From Bermanella sp051277445 (GTDB lineage Bacteria > Pseudomonadota > Gammaproteobacteria > Pseudomonadales > Oceanobacteraceae), in NCBI GenBank assembly GCA_051277445.1, contig JBNMQC010000139.1, positions 1-6,411 of the forward strand: DNA of 6,411 nucleotides, written 5' to 3'. Below the pieces are notes generated by a model that was not told the origin of the DNA, did not search any database, and saw only the letters and a program-made list of their open reading frames with translations. Positions 1-5,707 of the stretch are shown here, piece after piece (positions within the stretch are counted from its first letter, which is position 1; every line of letters starts with the position of its first letter). Position numbers and translations under genes: made by a program.

Positions 1-118
1 ATAGGCGGGCGTTATAAAGAGCCATTGAACACCCAAGAATCGAGGTGCTGGCTGCTATGATTAACAAAATAGGATGCATAGACGCACTAAGCGCCCAAGA
101 CGATACAAGTTCTAACAT
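1..118 (-). CDS. N-terminus of a membrane-anchored protein in the DUF2802 position (3' end outside window)
   Basis: An open frame begins with ATG at 118 and stays open to the window edge, giving 39 codons plus one base. The visible part has a short N-terminal stretch of 15 residues followed by one hydrophobic segment (P-I-L-L-I-I-A-A-S-T-S-I-L-G, about 16-35), then Y-N-A-R-L. This fits a single N-terminal membrane anchor. In related clusters the gene after cheW encodes a DUF2802 protein with an N-terminal membrane helix and a coiled region; no function is established for it that I can state. The match here is by position and topology only, because the conserved part would lie beyond the edge. 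A weak GAGTGA precedes the ATG by a few bases. Confidence 0.6.
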   Translation of the reverse strand, partial: MLELVSSWALSASMHPILLIIAASTSILGCSMALYNARL

Positions 119-131
119 GATTCACTCGCAG

Positions 132-146
132 TTGCCTTAAAGGCAA
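132..146. repeat. Short palindrome before the DUF2802-position gene
   Basis: TTGCCTT and AAGGCAA flank a single A, giving a near-perfect 15-base palindrome that could fold with a small loop or bind a dimeric protein. It lies 14 bases before the ATG at 118. Read on the plus strand it is followed by an AT-rich run, but no plus-strand gene needs a terminator there. Confidence 0.35.
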
Positions 147-165
147 ATATTAAATTTATTATGTA

Positions 166-195
166 CACCAAGCCCATAAAGACATGAACTTGGTG
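166..195. repeat. Inverted repeat downstream of cheW
   Basis: CACCAAG (166-172) and CTTGGTG (189-195) are perfect complements separated by 16 bases. The transcript leaving cheW (stop at 236) could form this 7-8 bp stem, followed by an A/T-rich stretch but no true U tract. It could slow or stabilise the end of the cheW message; it is a weak candidate as a terminator. Confidence 0.35.
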
Positions 196-235
196 CCAAC
201 TGCATGAAGGTATTGCTTATAACCTTGATCTCAAC

Positions 236-718
236 TTAGAAGTCGTTAAGTTCTGCCCACTCTTCGTCGGACATCATTTTTTCAAGATCAACCAAAATAA
301 GCAGTTCTTCATTTTTATGACAAACCCCTTGGATAAATTTGGCGGTTTCGTCATTACCCACATTAGGTGTGGTTTCGATTTCAGACTGACGCAGGTAAAC
401 CACTTCGGCCACCGCATCCACTAAAATACCCACCACCTGGTTTTCTGTCTCAATAATGACAATACGGGTTTGGTCATTGGTTTCAGTTTGGCTTAAACCA
501 AAACGCAAACGGGTATCGATTACCGTCACCACATTACCGCGGAGATTGATAATGCCTAACACGTATGGTGGCGCACCGGGTACCGGGGCAATCTCTGTAT
601 AGCGAAGCACTTCTTGTACCTGCATTACATTGATGCCATAGGTTTCGTTATCTAAACGAAAGGTGACCCACTGCAACACGGGATCTTCGGCTACCCCTTT
701 TGCTTCATAGGTACTCAT
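236..718 (-). CDS. cheW: Chemotaxis coupling protein CheW
   Basis: CheW links chemoreceptors to CheA in the cytoplasmic array. The 160 residues contain the complete CheW fold. It begins L-Q-W-V-T-F-R-L-D-N-E-T-Y-G-I-N-V, followed by V-Q-E-V-L-R-Y-T-E-I-A-P-V-P-G-A-P and the signature L-G-I-I-N-L-R-G-N-V-V-T-V-I-D (about 54-68, with R60), and later V-V-G-I-L-V-D-A-V-A-E-V-V. It ends with an acidic tail M-M-S-D-E-E-W-A-E-L-N-D-F. This is the form found beside parP in polar-flagellated gammaproteobacteria. I take the ATG at 718 as the start because AGGAG (726-730) sits seven bases upstream. An in-frame TTG at 721 would be only four bases from it and adds one residue. The long upstream gap contains a sigma-54-type promoter candidate, so this gene may be transcribed separately from the parP end of the cluster. 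Confidence 0.97.
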   Translation of the reverse strand: MSTYEAKGVAEDPVLQWVTFRLDNETYGINVMQVQEVLRYTEIAPVPGAPPYVLGIINLRGNVVTVIDTRLRFGLSQTETNDQTRIVIIETENQVVGILVDAVAEVVYLRQSEIETTPNVGNDETAKFIQGVCHKNEELLILVDLEKMMSDEEWAELNDF

Positions 719-725
719 CAACTCT

Positions 726-730
726 CTCCT
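726..730 (-). promoter_or_regulatory. Ribosome-binding site of cheW
   Basis: AGGAG sits seven bases before ATG at 718 and four bases before an in-frame TTG at 721. The spacing favours the ATG. Confidence 0.75.
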
Positions 731-835
731 ATATATGGCGTAGCCAACTGATTGTTTGCTTATTTACGCCAGCGGCCAATGGATATTTGGCAACTCGTCA
801 AATTCATAACATTCCCTGTTATTAGTTTAGACTAG

Positions 836-851
836 AGCAGGTTGTGTGCCA
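836..851 (-). promoter_or_regulatory. Candidate sigma-54 (RpoN) promoter for cheW
   Basis: Read on the minus strand the site is TGGCAC-ACAAC-CTGCT, against the sigma-54 consensus TGGCAC-N5-TTGCW. Only the first T of the -12 element differs, and the invariant GG and GC are ten bases apart as required. The expected start of transcription is near 825, leaving an untranslated leader of about 106 bases before the cheW ATG at 718. Location in the longest gap between genes of the window supports it. Sigma-54 control of flagellar genes is established in Pseudomonas and Vibrio; its use for this cheW is inference, and no activator site was identified. Confidence 0.6.
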
Positions 852-876
852 GTCGAGATCTAATTTAACAACAGGT

Positions 877-1770
877 TCACTTTGCTTCCGCTTCTAGCAA
901 CTCAATAAGGCTGTCCACATGGATCAGAGCGCACATGTGATCCACAACGGTTCCTGACAACCACTTACGTTTGCCAAGTTGCGAGCGCCACTTAACCTGA
1001 TCAGGTTGCAGCCTGACCGTGCTATGCACTTTTTTACAGGCCAAGGTCCACTTGCTGCGCTGTAACTGGATCACGTATTCAAAACCGTCATTGGCTAGAT
1101 CAAAGCCCTTTTCGGGCATGATGTACCTTGCGGTATCGACCACATATAAATGCTGCTCATGCTCCGTGTAAGCCCCTATGAACCAATCGGGGCGGCCAAT
1201 TAATTGGCTAGTTTCGTGTTCGACCTTAATAATCTTGCCCAAGGACTCCATAGGAACCGCCAGCTTTAACCCACACACATCAAACAACAGAACATCGAAC
1301 GATTGCTGCGCCCATGCAGGCGCCATCGGATACCTCAGATCGTCAGGCTTTGCGTAGATATTGCCAATTATTTGGCTCGAGGTGTCTTGCTCAATGGATG
1401 GCTCAGATTGTTCTGCTAGCTGAGTCTCTTGCGGGGCATGTAACGGTTCACTGATCACAGGATTGGGAGCCGTTGTCGCCTTGGCTGTCACGGGGACGTC
1501 TTCAGCTATTGGCTCTTGGACTGCTGGTGCTTCAAGGACAGTTGTTTCAATTACCGATTCTTCAAGTATGGGAGGAGTAACCGTTAGCTCTTGTACTACG
1601 GACTGATGCACATCTGCGGTTACCTCTTCACTGGTCTGCAGAGCGGGCTGTGTGTCTATTGCTACGTCGGGAAACAAGTCCACCAGCAGGTTATCCATAT
1701 ACTCCTGGACAACCGTTTCTACATGAGCGGACTTGGTTACCGTCGGTTTGGTTTGAGTGGGGTTATTCAT
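877..1770 (-). CDS. parP: CheW-domain protein, ParP-like polar array adaptor
   Basis: The 297 residues divide into three parts. The first is a short N-terminal segment with V-V-Q-E-Y-M-D-N-L-L-V-D-L-F-P-D-V-A (20-37). The second is a long Pro/Glu/Thr/Val-rich, probably disordered linker (about 40-150). The third is a C-terminal CheW-like domain (about 156-295), recognisable by F-D-V-L-L-F-D-V-C-G-L-K-L-A-V-P, the central L-Y-V-V-D-T-A-R, and K-W-L-S-G-T-V-V-D-H-M-C-A-L-I-H-V-D. It lacks the N-L-R-G-x-V motif of true CheW. This layout and the position after a ParA ATPase match ParP, which in Vibrio binds ParC and, through its CheW-like AIF domain, holds CheA and receptors in polar arrays. The same function here is inference. 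The ATG at 1770 follows AGGTGA. A 158-base gap separates it from cheW. Older annotations would list it as a second CheW. Confidence 0.87.
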   Translation of the reverse strand: MNNPTQTKPTVTKSAHVETVVQEYMDNLLVDLFPDVAIDTQPALQTSEEVTADVHQSVVQELTVTPPILEESVIETTVLEAPAVQEPIAEDVPVTAKATTAPNPVISEPLHAPQETQLAEQSEPSIEQDTSSQIIGNIYAKPDDLRYPMAPAWAQQSFDVLLFDVCGLKLAVPMESLGKIIKVEHETSQLIGRPDWFIGAYTEHEQHLYVVDTARYIMPEKGFDLANDGFEYVIQLQRSKWTLACKKVHSTVRLQPDQVKWRSQLGKRKWLSGTVVDHMCALIHVDSLIELLEAEAK

Positions 1771-1773
1771 ACA

Positions 1774-1779
1774 TCACCT
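1774..1779 (-). promoter_or_regulatory. Ribosome-binding site of parP overlapping the upstream stop codon
   Basis: AGGTGA precedes the parP ATG at 1770, and its last three bases are the TGA stop of the 104-residue gene. Ribosomes finishing the small gene therefore end on the parP initiation site, which favours coupled translation. Confidence 0.65.
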
Positions 1780-2088
1780 ACTGCCCACATTCACTCGAGA
1801 TAGGGCATACAGCACTTGGCTTTGCTTAAATACATAGTCCTTTAAATGACTTGGCGGTAACGAACGCCCCAAAAGCAGCATATGCAGCAAGGCTTGCCAA
1901 ATAACCGGAGGGGATGCATCTGCCATGCTCATTAGTGCAAACGGGTCTTCGCATGACTGCAGGCGGCACCCTAGGTCCACCGTGTCACAGGGGGTATAGG
2001 ACGAAATTGTCGCCACCGGTGGTAGGCAATCTTCTAGAAAAAGATTATCCAAGTAATCACTGACGGCTTGATCGGAAGTACCAGCCAT
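1774..2088 (-). CDS. Small uncharacterised protein between parA and parP, with a ParP-like N-terminus
   Basis: I do not recognise a family for this 104-residue protein. It is likely real: it fills the space between parA (four bases upstream) and the CheW-domain gene (three bases downstream), and its TGA stop lies inside the next gene's ribosome-binding site. No clear Shine-Dalgarno precedes its own ATG, so translation probably depends on coupling from parA. Residues 9-20 (V-S-D-Y-L-D-N-L-F-L-E-D) resemble residues 21-32 of the following protein (V-Q-E-Y-M-D-N-L-L-V-D-L), and both continue into a P-rich V-A segment. The middle (21-60) is low in structure-forming residues and the protein has four cysteines (C21, C34, C41, C46). 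Residues 60-98 look helical, including a hydrophobic run at about 62-73 that is too short for a clear membrane span. There is no CheW domain. It may be a ParA-ATPase partner, or a remnant or offshoot of a parP duplication. Confidence 0.72.
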   Translation of the reverse strand: MAGTSDQAVSDYLDNLFLEDCLPPVATISSYTPCDTVDLGCRLQSCEDPFALMSMADASPPVIWQALLHMLLLGRSLPPSHLKDYVFKQSQVLYALSRVNVGSR

Positions 2089-2092
2089 ATCA

Positions 2093-2872
2093 TTACGCCG
2101 CGCTGGCTGTGCTGAGCAAATTGCTCAACAAGTGGCGGTAAACTCGAATGCCACGACCATCGGGATCGAGATCCGATGGCACTTGCGCCAGAGCACTGGC
2201 ATCACGGAACTTGGTATCCACAGGAATGGATTCAGCAAATACCAACTCCCCATAAAGCTCGCGGATTTTTTTAAGTGCATTGATTGACGCGTGAGTGCGA
2301 CGATCATAAAGCGTCGGAATAATCGTAAACGGCAATTGCTTCTTGGTACTTTGCATGACCATTCCCAAGGTATGGGTCATGCGTTCCAACCCTTTAACGG
2401 CTAAAAACTCGGTTTGAACGGGAATGAGTAAACGCTGAGCGGCCGCTAATGCATTAATCATCAACACCCCTAAAATCGGCGGCGTATCAATTAAAACAAA
2501 TTCGTAATCATCCCAAAGGGTTGCCAACGCTTTGGATATCACTAACCCCATCCCCCCTTGTCCTGCCACTTTGCGTTCGAGGGTGGCAAGAGCCGTACTG
2601 GCAGGAAATAAATCGATCCCTTCTTTGGTGGTTTTACGAATGACTTTTTTAGGCAGGTCATCCGGTACCTTGCCTTCATGCATAAACAGGTCAAAGGTAC
2701 TGAATTCGATTTCATCAGGATCGTATTTAAAATAACTGGTTAGCGAGCCATGGGGATCGAGGTCCACCATCAACACACGGTGACCCTGCTCGCGCAACAA
2801 TCCCGCAAGACTCACTGTGGTCGTGGTTTTACCCACACCACCTTTTTGATTTGCTACGGCCCATACGTGCAC
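2093..2872 (-). CDS. parC: ParA-family ATPase of the chemotaxis cluster (ParC-like)
   Basis: This is a 259-residue ParA/MinD-type ATPase. It has the deviant Walker A motif N-Q-K-G-G-V-G-K-T-T (signature lysine K10, nucleotide lysine K15), the A' motif V-D-L-D-P-H-G-S (D37, D39) and Walker B F-V-L-I-D-T-P-P (D129). It starts directly at the fold, with no N-terminal DNA-binding domain as in plasmid ParA, and no parB gene follows. In Vibrio, the homologue at this locus, ParC, localises to the pole and recruits chemotaxis arrays through ParP; that role is inferred here from the downstream parP-like gene. The start is GTG at 2872 with AAGGAG six bases upstream. It places M-H-V-W-A-V-A-N-Q-K-G-G at the N-terminus, the family's usual beginning. 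A 96-base gap separates it from motD, and the next gene follows after four bases. The symbol is by synteny; many databases would list it simply as parA or soj. Confidence 0.9.
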   Translation of the reverse strand: MHVWAVANQKGGVGKTTTTVSLAGLLREQGHRVLMVDLDPHGSLTSYFKYDPDEIEFSTFDLFMHEGKVPDDLPKKVIRKTTKEGIDLFPASTALATLERKVAGQGGMGLVISKALATLWDDYEFVLIDTPPILGVLMINALAAAQRLLIPVQTEFLAVKGLERMTHTLGMVMQSTKKQLPFTIIPTLYDRRTHASINALKKIRELYGELVFAESIPVDTKFRDASALAQVPSDLDPDGRGIRVYRHLLSNLLSTASAA

Positions 2873-2878
2873 AACTCA

Positions 2879-2884
2879 CTCCTT
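2879..2884 (-). promoter_or_regulatory. Ribosome-binding site that decides the GTG start of the ParA ATPase
   Basis: AAGGAG lies six bases before GTG at 2872. No in-frame ATG sits between this site and the Walker A motif, and the resulting N-terminus is the one usual for the family, so the GTG start is well supported. Confidence 0.8.
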
Positions 2885-2958
2885 GGCCCAACCATCGTGC
2901 CCCACTGAAAAGCGGCAAATTTATTGACCTACTGATTCACTATGCAGGTTCTATTCCT

Positions 2959-2976
2959 ATCCTTACTATTAAGGAT
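2959..2976. repeat. Hairpin spanning the motD stop codon
   Basis: ATCCTTA and TAAGGAT are separated by four bases and overlap the TAA stop of motD at 2969-2971. The stem is AT-rich and no U run follows on the minus strand, so it is not a convincing terminator. It might affect expression of the ParA ATPase relative to the stator genes. Confidence 0.35.
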
Positions 2977-3742
2977 TAGCAGATAAGTGCGCATCCGTCA
3001 CCGTTTTCACTCGATTCACACTGTCATCGTTATCATGAATTAAGAATAGCACTCGTCGATTAATTGACTGCCCTTCCTCATCATCATTGGTTGCAATGGG
3101 CTGAAAAGGCCCATAATTAATTGTAGAAAGGCGCAATGGCGACACATCATCTAAGGTGAGCAACTGCAGCAAGGCCATACCTTGGTTAGCGGCCAACTGC
3201 CAAGGGTTTGCATCAGGCACCTGATTGTCGGTAAACACCTCAATACTAATAAAATTGGGGATCCCCTCAAATACATCCGCCAGCTGCGCCAGAATATATT
3301 CACCTTCCACGCTCACGCTTGCTGAATTCGCTTTAAACAGATAATCCGCAGGAATTTCCAACTGCAAATAGCGCTGTACTTTCTTTAAATTCACTCTTGG
3401 CTTATTAATTGATTGCTCAATAACAAGCTTTAAATCCCGCTGTAAAGGCACACGGTTTTCACTAGGAGCCGGATTGTCTTCCCCCTCTGCATCATCTGTT
3501 TGCGCTAACGTGTCAGAGAATTGGTCAATCAAAGATTGAAAATTCTGGGGCAAGGCCAACGCCGCGGGTTGATCAAAGACGCCTACAAATACTTGGCTCA
3601 TCTGAATAAATTTTTCATCGTTAAGCGAAGAGGCACTATAAAGCACCACAAAAAATGCAAACATTAATGTCATAAAATCTGCATAAGACACCATCCAGCG
3701 ATGTGCATGAACCGACTCTGGCGGGGCGTGTCGTCTAGGCAT
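2969..3742 (-). CDS. motD: Flagellar stator protein MotD (MotB/OmpA-like family)
   Basis: This is the MotB-type partner of MotC, which anchors the stator to the cell wall and supplies the ion-binding aspartate. A short basic cytoplasmic tail (1-15) precedes one membrane helix (about 18-37) with W-M-V-S-Y-A-D-F-M-T, placing the essential aspartate at D22. A periplasmic linker (about 55-115) is acidic around 82-95. The C-terminal OmpA-like domain runs from about 120 to 238. It keeps L-F-K-A-N-S-A, T-D-N (171-173) and N-R-R-V (228-231). It departs from the usual consensus elsewhere: the Gly-His before T-D-N is V-F, the Arg of L-S-x-x-R-A is Q187, and G-Y-G is N-Y-G. The ATG at 3742 has only a weak GGGG in the 12-base gap after motC, suggesting coupled translation. 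The family call is firm; the wall-binding function may be altered. Confidence 0.92.
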   Translation of the reverse strand: MPRRHAPPESVHAHRWMVSYADFMTLMFAFFVVLYSASSLNDEKFIQMSQVFVGVFDQPAALALPQNFQSLIDQFSDTLAQTDDAEGEDNPAPSENRVPLQRDLKLVIEQSINKPRVNLKKVQRYLQLEIPADYLFKANSASVSVEGEYILAQLADVFEGIPNFISIEVFTDNQVPDANPWQLAANQGMALLQLLTLDDVSPLRLSTINYGPFQPIATNDDEEGQSINRRVLFLIHDNDDSVNRVKTVTDAHLSANP

Positions 3743-3754
3743 GATGAGGCCCCG

Positions 3755-4504
3755 TCATGACTTTACCCCTTTCTTTAAACTTTCATATCGATAGCGAATG
3801 GAATTCGGGTGCTCCCCTTCTGCAATCGCCACCAAGCCTTCAATAATTAATTCGTTGTATAGGTATTCTTGCCTGACAAGGTGCTTAAGTCGCTGAGCCA
3901 AGGGTAAGAAAATTAAATTGGCACTGCCTACTCCATAAATGGTGGCCACAAAAGCCGTCGCGATGCCCGGGCCAATTTGATCCGGCTCACTTAAGCTGCC
4001 AAGGACCTGCATTAAGCCTAAGACTGCCCCCAATATACCGATGGTGGGCGCGTAGCCGCCTAAGCTTTCATAAACATGGGCCGATTGTAGACCGGCATCT
4101 TCTTGCCGATATAAATCCAGCTCTAAACTTGAACGAATGGCCATAGGCGTTTGCCCATCGGCTAATAGATTTAACCCTTTCTTCGCCAAAGGGGTTGCGG
4201 TTTTGGCACTGTTTTCAAGACCGATTAAACCGTCTTTACGCGCCGTTTGTGACCATTTGCACAGGGTTTCAATTAACTCAGCAAGACTGTGCACAGGGGG
4301 GAAGATTAACCAAATAGAGCGTGCGAAAGCACTTCGCATCACAGCAAAAGGCGTTTGCACTAAGACCGCAGCAAAGGTACCACCAAATACAATGATGGCC
4401 GCCGCTCCGTTGAGGAGGGATGAGTTTAAGCCACCCTCAATCATATTGCCGATGAGTATGACCGCGATCCCCAGCACAATCCCTGCTAGGCCAAGCATAT
4501 CCAT
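3755..4504 (-). CDS. motC: Flagellar stator protein MotC (MotA/PomA family)
   Basis: This is the MotA-type subunit of a flagellar stator, an inner-membrane protein that forms an ion channel with MotD and pushes on the rotor. The 249 residues have the family layout. Two N-terminal membrane helices lie at about 4-22 and 33-52. A cytoplasmic loop of about 100 residues carries R89 and E97 in an A-R-K-D-G-L-x-x-L-E block, the charged patch that contacts FliG in MotA. Two C-terminal helices follow at about 152-170 and 182-200. P153 (Y-A-P-T-I-G) and P201 match the conserved prolines of the family. The gene overlaps the cheB stop by one base and motD follows after 12 bases. The name MotC rests on synteny with the Pseudomonas cheA-cheB-motC-motD cluster; some genera would call it MotA or PomA. 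Whether it passes protons or sodium cannot be read from this sequence. Confidence 0.93.
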   Translation of the reverse strand: MDMLGLAGIVLGIAVILIGNMIEGGLNSSLLNGAAAIIVFGGTFAAVLVQTPFAVMRSAFARSIWLIFPPVHSLAELIETLCKWSQTARKDGLIGLENSAKTATPLAKKGLNLLADGQTPMAIRSSLELDLYRQEDAGLQSAHVYESLGGYAPTIGILGAVLGLMQVLGSLSEPDQIGPGIATAFVATIYGVGSANLIFLPLAQRLKHLVRQEYLYNELIIEGLVAIAEGEHPNSIRYRYESLKKGVKS

Positions 4505-5622
4505 TAGCGGACCTCTTTAATCAACTTTCCTGCAATTTCATGTAACGGCAAAATGGCATCCGCTAAATTGGCTTTCGCAATCGCCATGGGCATGCCATAA
4601 ATCACACATGTTTTTTCGTCTTGGGCCCAAATAGGCGAGCCGCTTTGCTTCATCAGCTGAGCACCGTCTTTACCATCACTGCCCATTCCGGTTAGAACAA
4701 TGCCGAGTGCTTTTCCTGGGTAGTGCTTAGCGGCGCTTGCGAACGTGATATCCACGCACGGTTTATAATTTACGCGGTCATCCCCATCGACGATTTTAAT
4801 TCGGCCACGATCAAGCATGAGCTGCTGACCACCAGGGGCTAACAATGCTTGCCCTGGTTTTAACATGTCGCCATCTACCGCCAACTTCACACTGATGTTG
4901 CACAGCTTATCTAAGCGTTCCGCAAATGCCCCTGTAAAGGACGCAGGCATATGCTGTATCAGCACAATCGGCTTGGGAAAGTTAGCGGGTAATTCGGTTA
5001 ATACTTTCTGCAGCGCCACCGGGCCACCGGTACTGGTGCCAATCAAGATGATATCGACGGGTTTTAAACGGGTAAGGGATTCACTGGTTGTCTCTGGCGC
5101 ACTCGCTGTTTTAGTAACGGGTGAGCGAGGCCTTTCGGGTGATGGGGCGCGCTGACTAACGGAATTAGTTTGTAATACTTTTTCAGAAGCAGAGGTGTAG
5201 GACTGAATTGGCGCCGAGCGATTATAGTACTTCGCCACACTTTTAATTTTGTCACTTAGAATATTACGGATTTTATCGCCGCCGCGCTGTAAGTCCTCAA
5301 AGTTCTTGGGCAGAAAATCCACCGCCCCTGCATCCAATGCATCTAGCGTGACACGCGCACCATCATAGGTAAGAGAAGAGAACATTAAAACAGGGGTGGG
5401 TTTTACTTTCATGATGTGACGCAATGCGGTTAGGCCATCCATAACCGGCATTTCATAATCCATGGTCACAACATCGGGTTTTAGACTTTCTACTTTTTCA
5501 ATGGCTTCTCGGCCATTATTCGCAAAACCGACTATTTTGATATCAGAGACAGGTTTAAGGATTTCAGCAATGCGTTTTTGAAAAAAACCAGAATCGTCTA
5601 CTACTAATACTCGAATTGCCAT
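4504..5622 (-). CDS. cheB: Protein-glutamate methylesterase/glutamine deamidase CheB
   Basis: CheB removes methyl groups from chemoreceptor glutamates and deamidates receptor glutamines, giving adaptation after phosphorylation by CheA. The 372 residues have both expected domains. The receiver domain (about 1-120) shows acidic D9 and D10, the phospho-acceptor D55 in T-M-D-Y-E-M-P, and K106 in L-P-K. A polar Ser/Pro/Thr linker spans about 130-185. The methylesterase domain (about 188-372) carries the catalytic triad S197 (G-T-S-T-G-G), H224 (Q-H-M-P) and D316 (G-M-G-S-D-G). Length is normal for this polar-flagellate form of CheB. The ATG at 5622 is preceded by GGAG five bases upstream. The TAA stop shares its last A with the ATG of motC (TAATG), so the two are probably translationally coupled. 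All key residues are present and the enzyme should be active. Confidence 0.98.
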   Translation of the reverse strand: MAIRVLVVDDSGFFQKRIAEILKPVSDIKIVGFANNGREAIEKVESLKPDVVTMDYEMPVMDGLTALRHIMKVKPTPVLMFSSLTYDGARVTLDALDAGAVDFLPKNFEDLQRGGDKIRNILSDKIKSVAKYYNRSAPIQSYTSASEKVLQTNSVSQRAPSPERPRSPVTKTASAPETTSESLTRLKPVDIILIGTSTGGPVALQKVLTELPANFPKPIVLIQHMPASFTGAFAERLDKLCNISVKLAVDGDMLKPGQALLAPGGQQLMLDRGRIKIVDGDDRVNYKPCVDITFASAAKHYPGKALGIVLTGMGSDGKDGAQLMKQSGSPIWAQDEKTCVIYGMPMAIAKANLADAILPLHEIAGKLIKEVR

Positions 5623-5688
5623 TGCGACTCCATAAACTTACACAGATATTTCAATATACTTGCAACAGACAAAAACAAGATCATTAAC

Positions 5689-5707
5689 CGCGGTGGCTTA
5701 AGCCGCG
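5689..5707. repeat. GC-rich inverted repeat over the cheA stop codon
   Basis: CGCGG (5689-5693) pairs with CCGCG (5703-5707), and the space between contains part of a perfect 10-base palindrome GGCTTAAGCC (5695-5704). The cheA stop TAA lies in the centre. On the minus strand an interrupted T-rich stretch begins about 14 bases later. It could partly attenuate transcription between cheA and cheB; confidence is low because the U tract is displaced. Confidence 0.3.

Larger units (their letters stand above)
719..876. other. Intergenic region between parP and cheW
   Basis: These 158 bases are the longest non-coding stretch in the window and hold no credible gene. On the minus strand, in order, they contain the sigma-54-type site (836-851), an AT-rich stretch, an inverted repeat GCCAA-N7-TTGGC (775-791), a small TGGC-GTA-GCCA hairpin (736-746) just before the cheW ribosome-binding site, and AGGAG (726-730). 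The two repeats would lie in the leader of a transcript starting near 825. They are short and could be chance. Confidence 0.5.

Noticed and set aside
1..60. Plus-strand open frame of 19 codons entering from the left edge and ending at TGA 58-60
   Set aside because: Too short to judge, no recognisable motif, and it lies opposite the minus-strand frame at 1-118, which has a start codon, a membrane segment and the expected synteny.
183..198. TGGCAC half-site downstream of cheW
   Set aside because: No GC at the required spacing (the -12 position reads TCATG), and it forms part of an inverted repeat.
1591..1803. Plus-strand open frame opposite the parP N-terminal region
   Set aside because: Antisense to well-supported genes and spans the junction of two of them; the protein has no recognisable features.
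2125..2307. Second minus-strand frame inside the ParA ATPase gene, and a plus-strand frame at 2532-2735
   Set aside because: Both overlap a complete ATPase with all motifs in frame; neither has a plausible start signal.
2887..2902. Sigma-54-like site GGGCACG-ATGG-TTGGG just before the ParA ATPase gene on the minus strand
   Set aside because: The -24 half is good, but the essential GC of the -12 element is GG. The start of transcription would fall near 2876, past the AAGGAG ribosome-binding site.
4137..4520. Plus-strand open frame of 127 codons opposite motC
   Set aside because: Lies wholly opposite the conserved motC reading frame and the end of cheB; a by-product of their codon use.
4865..5155. 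Plus-strand open frame opposite the cheB catalytic domain, and a shorter minus-strand frame at 5064-5255
   Set aside because: Both overlap cheB, whose catalytic residues are all intact.
5637..5665. Sigma-70-like pair TTGCAA-N17-TGTAAG before cheB
   Set aside because: Both hexamers match only four of six bases, and the expected start would lie within the GGAG of cheB, leaving no usable ribosome-binding site.
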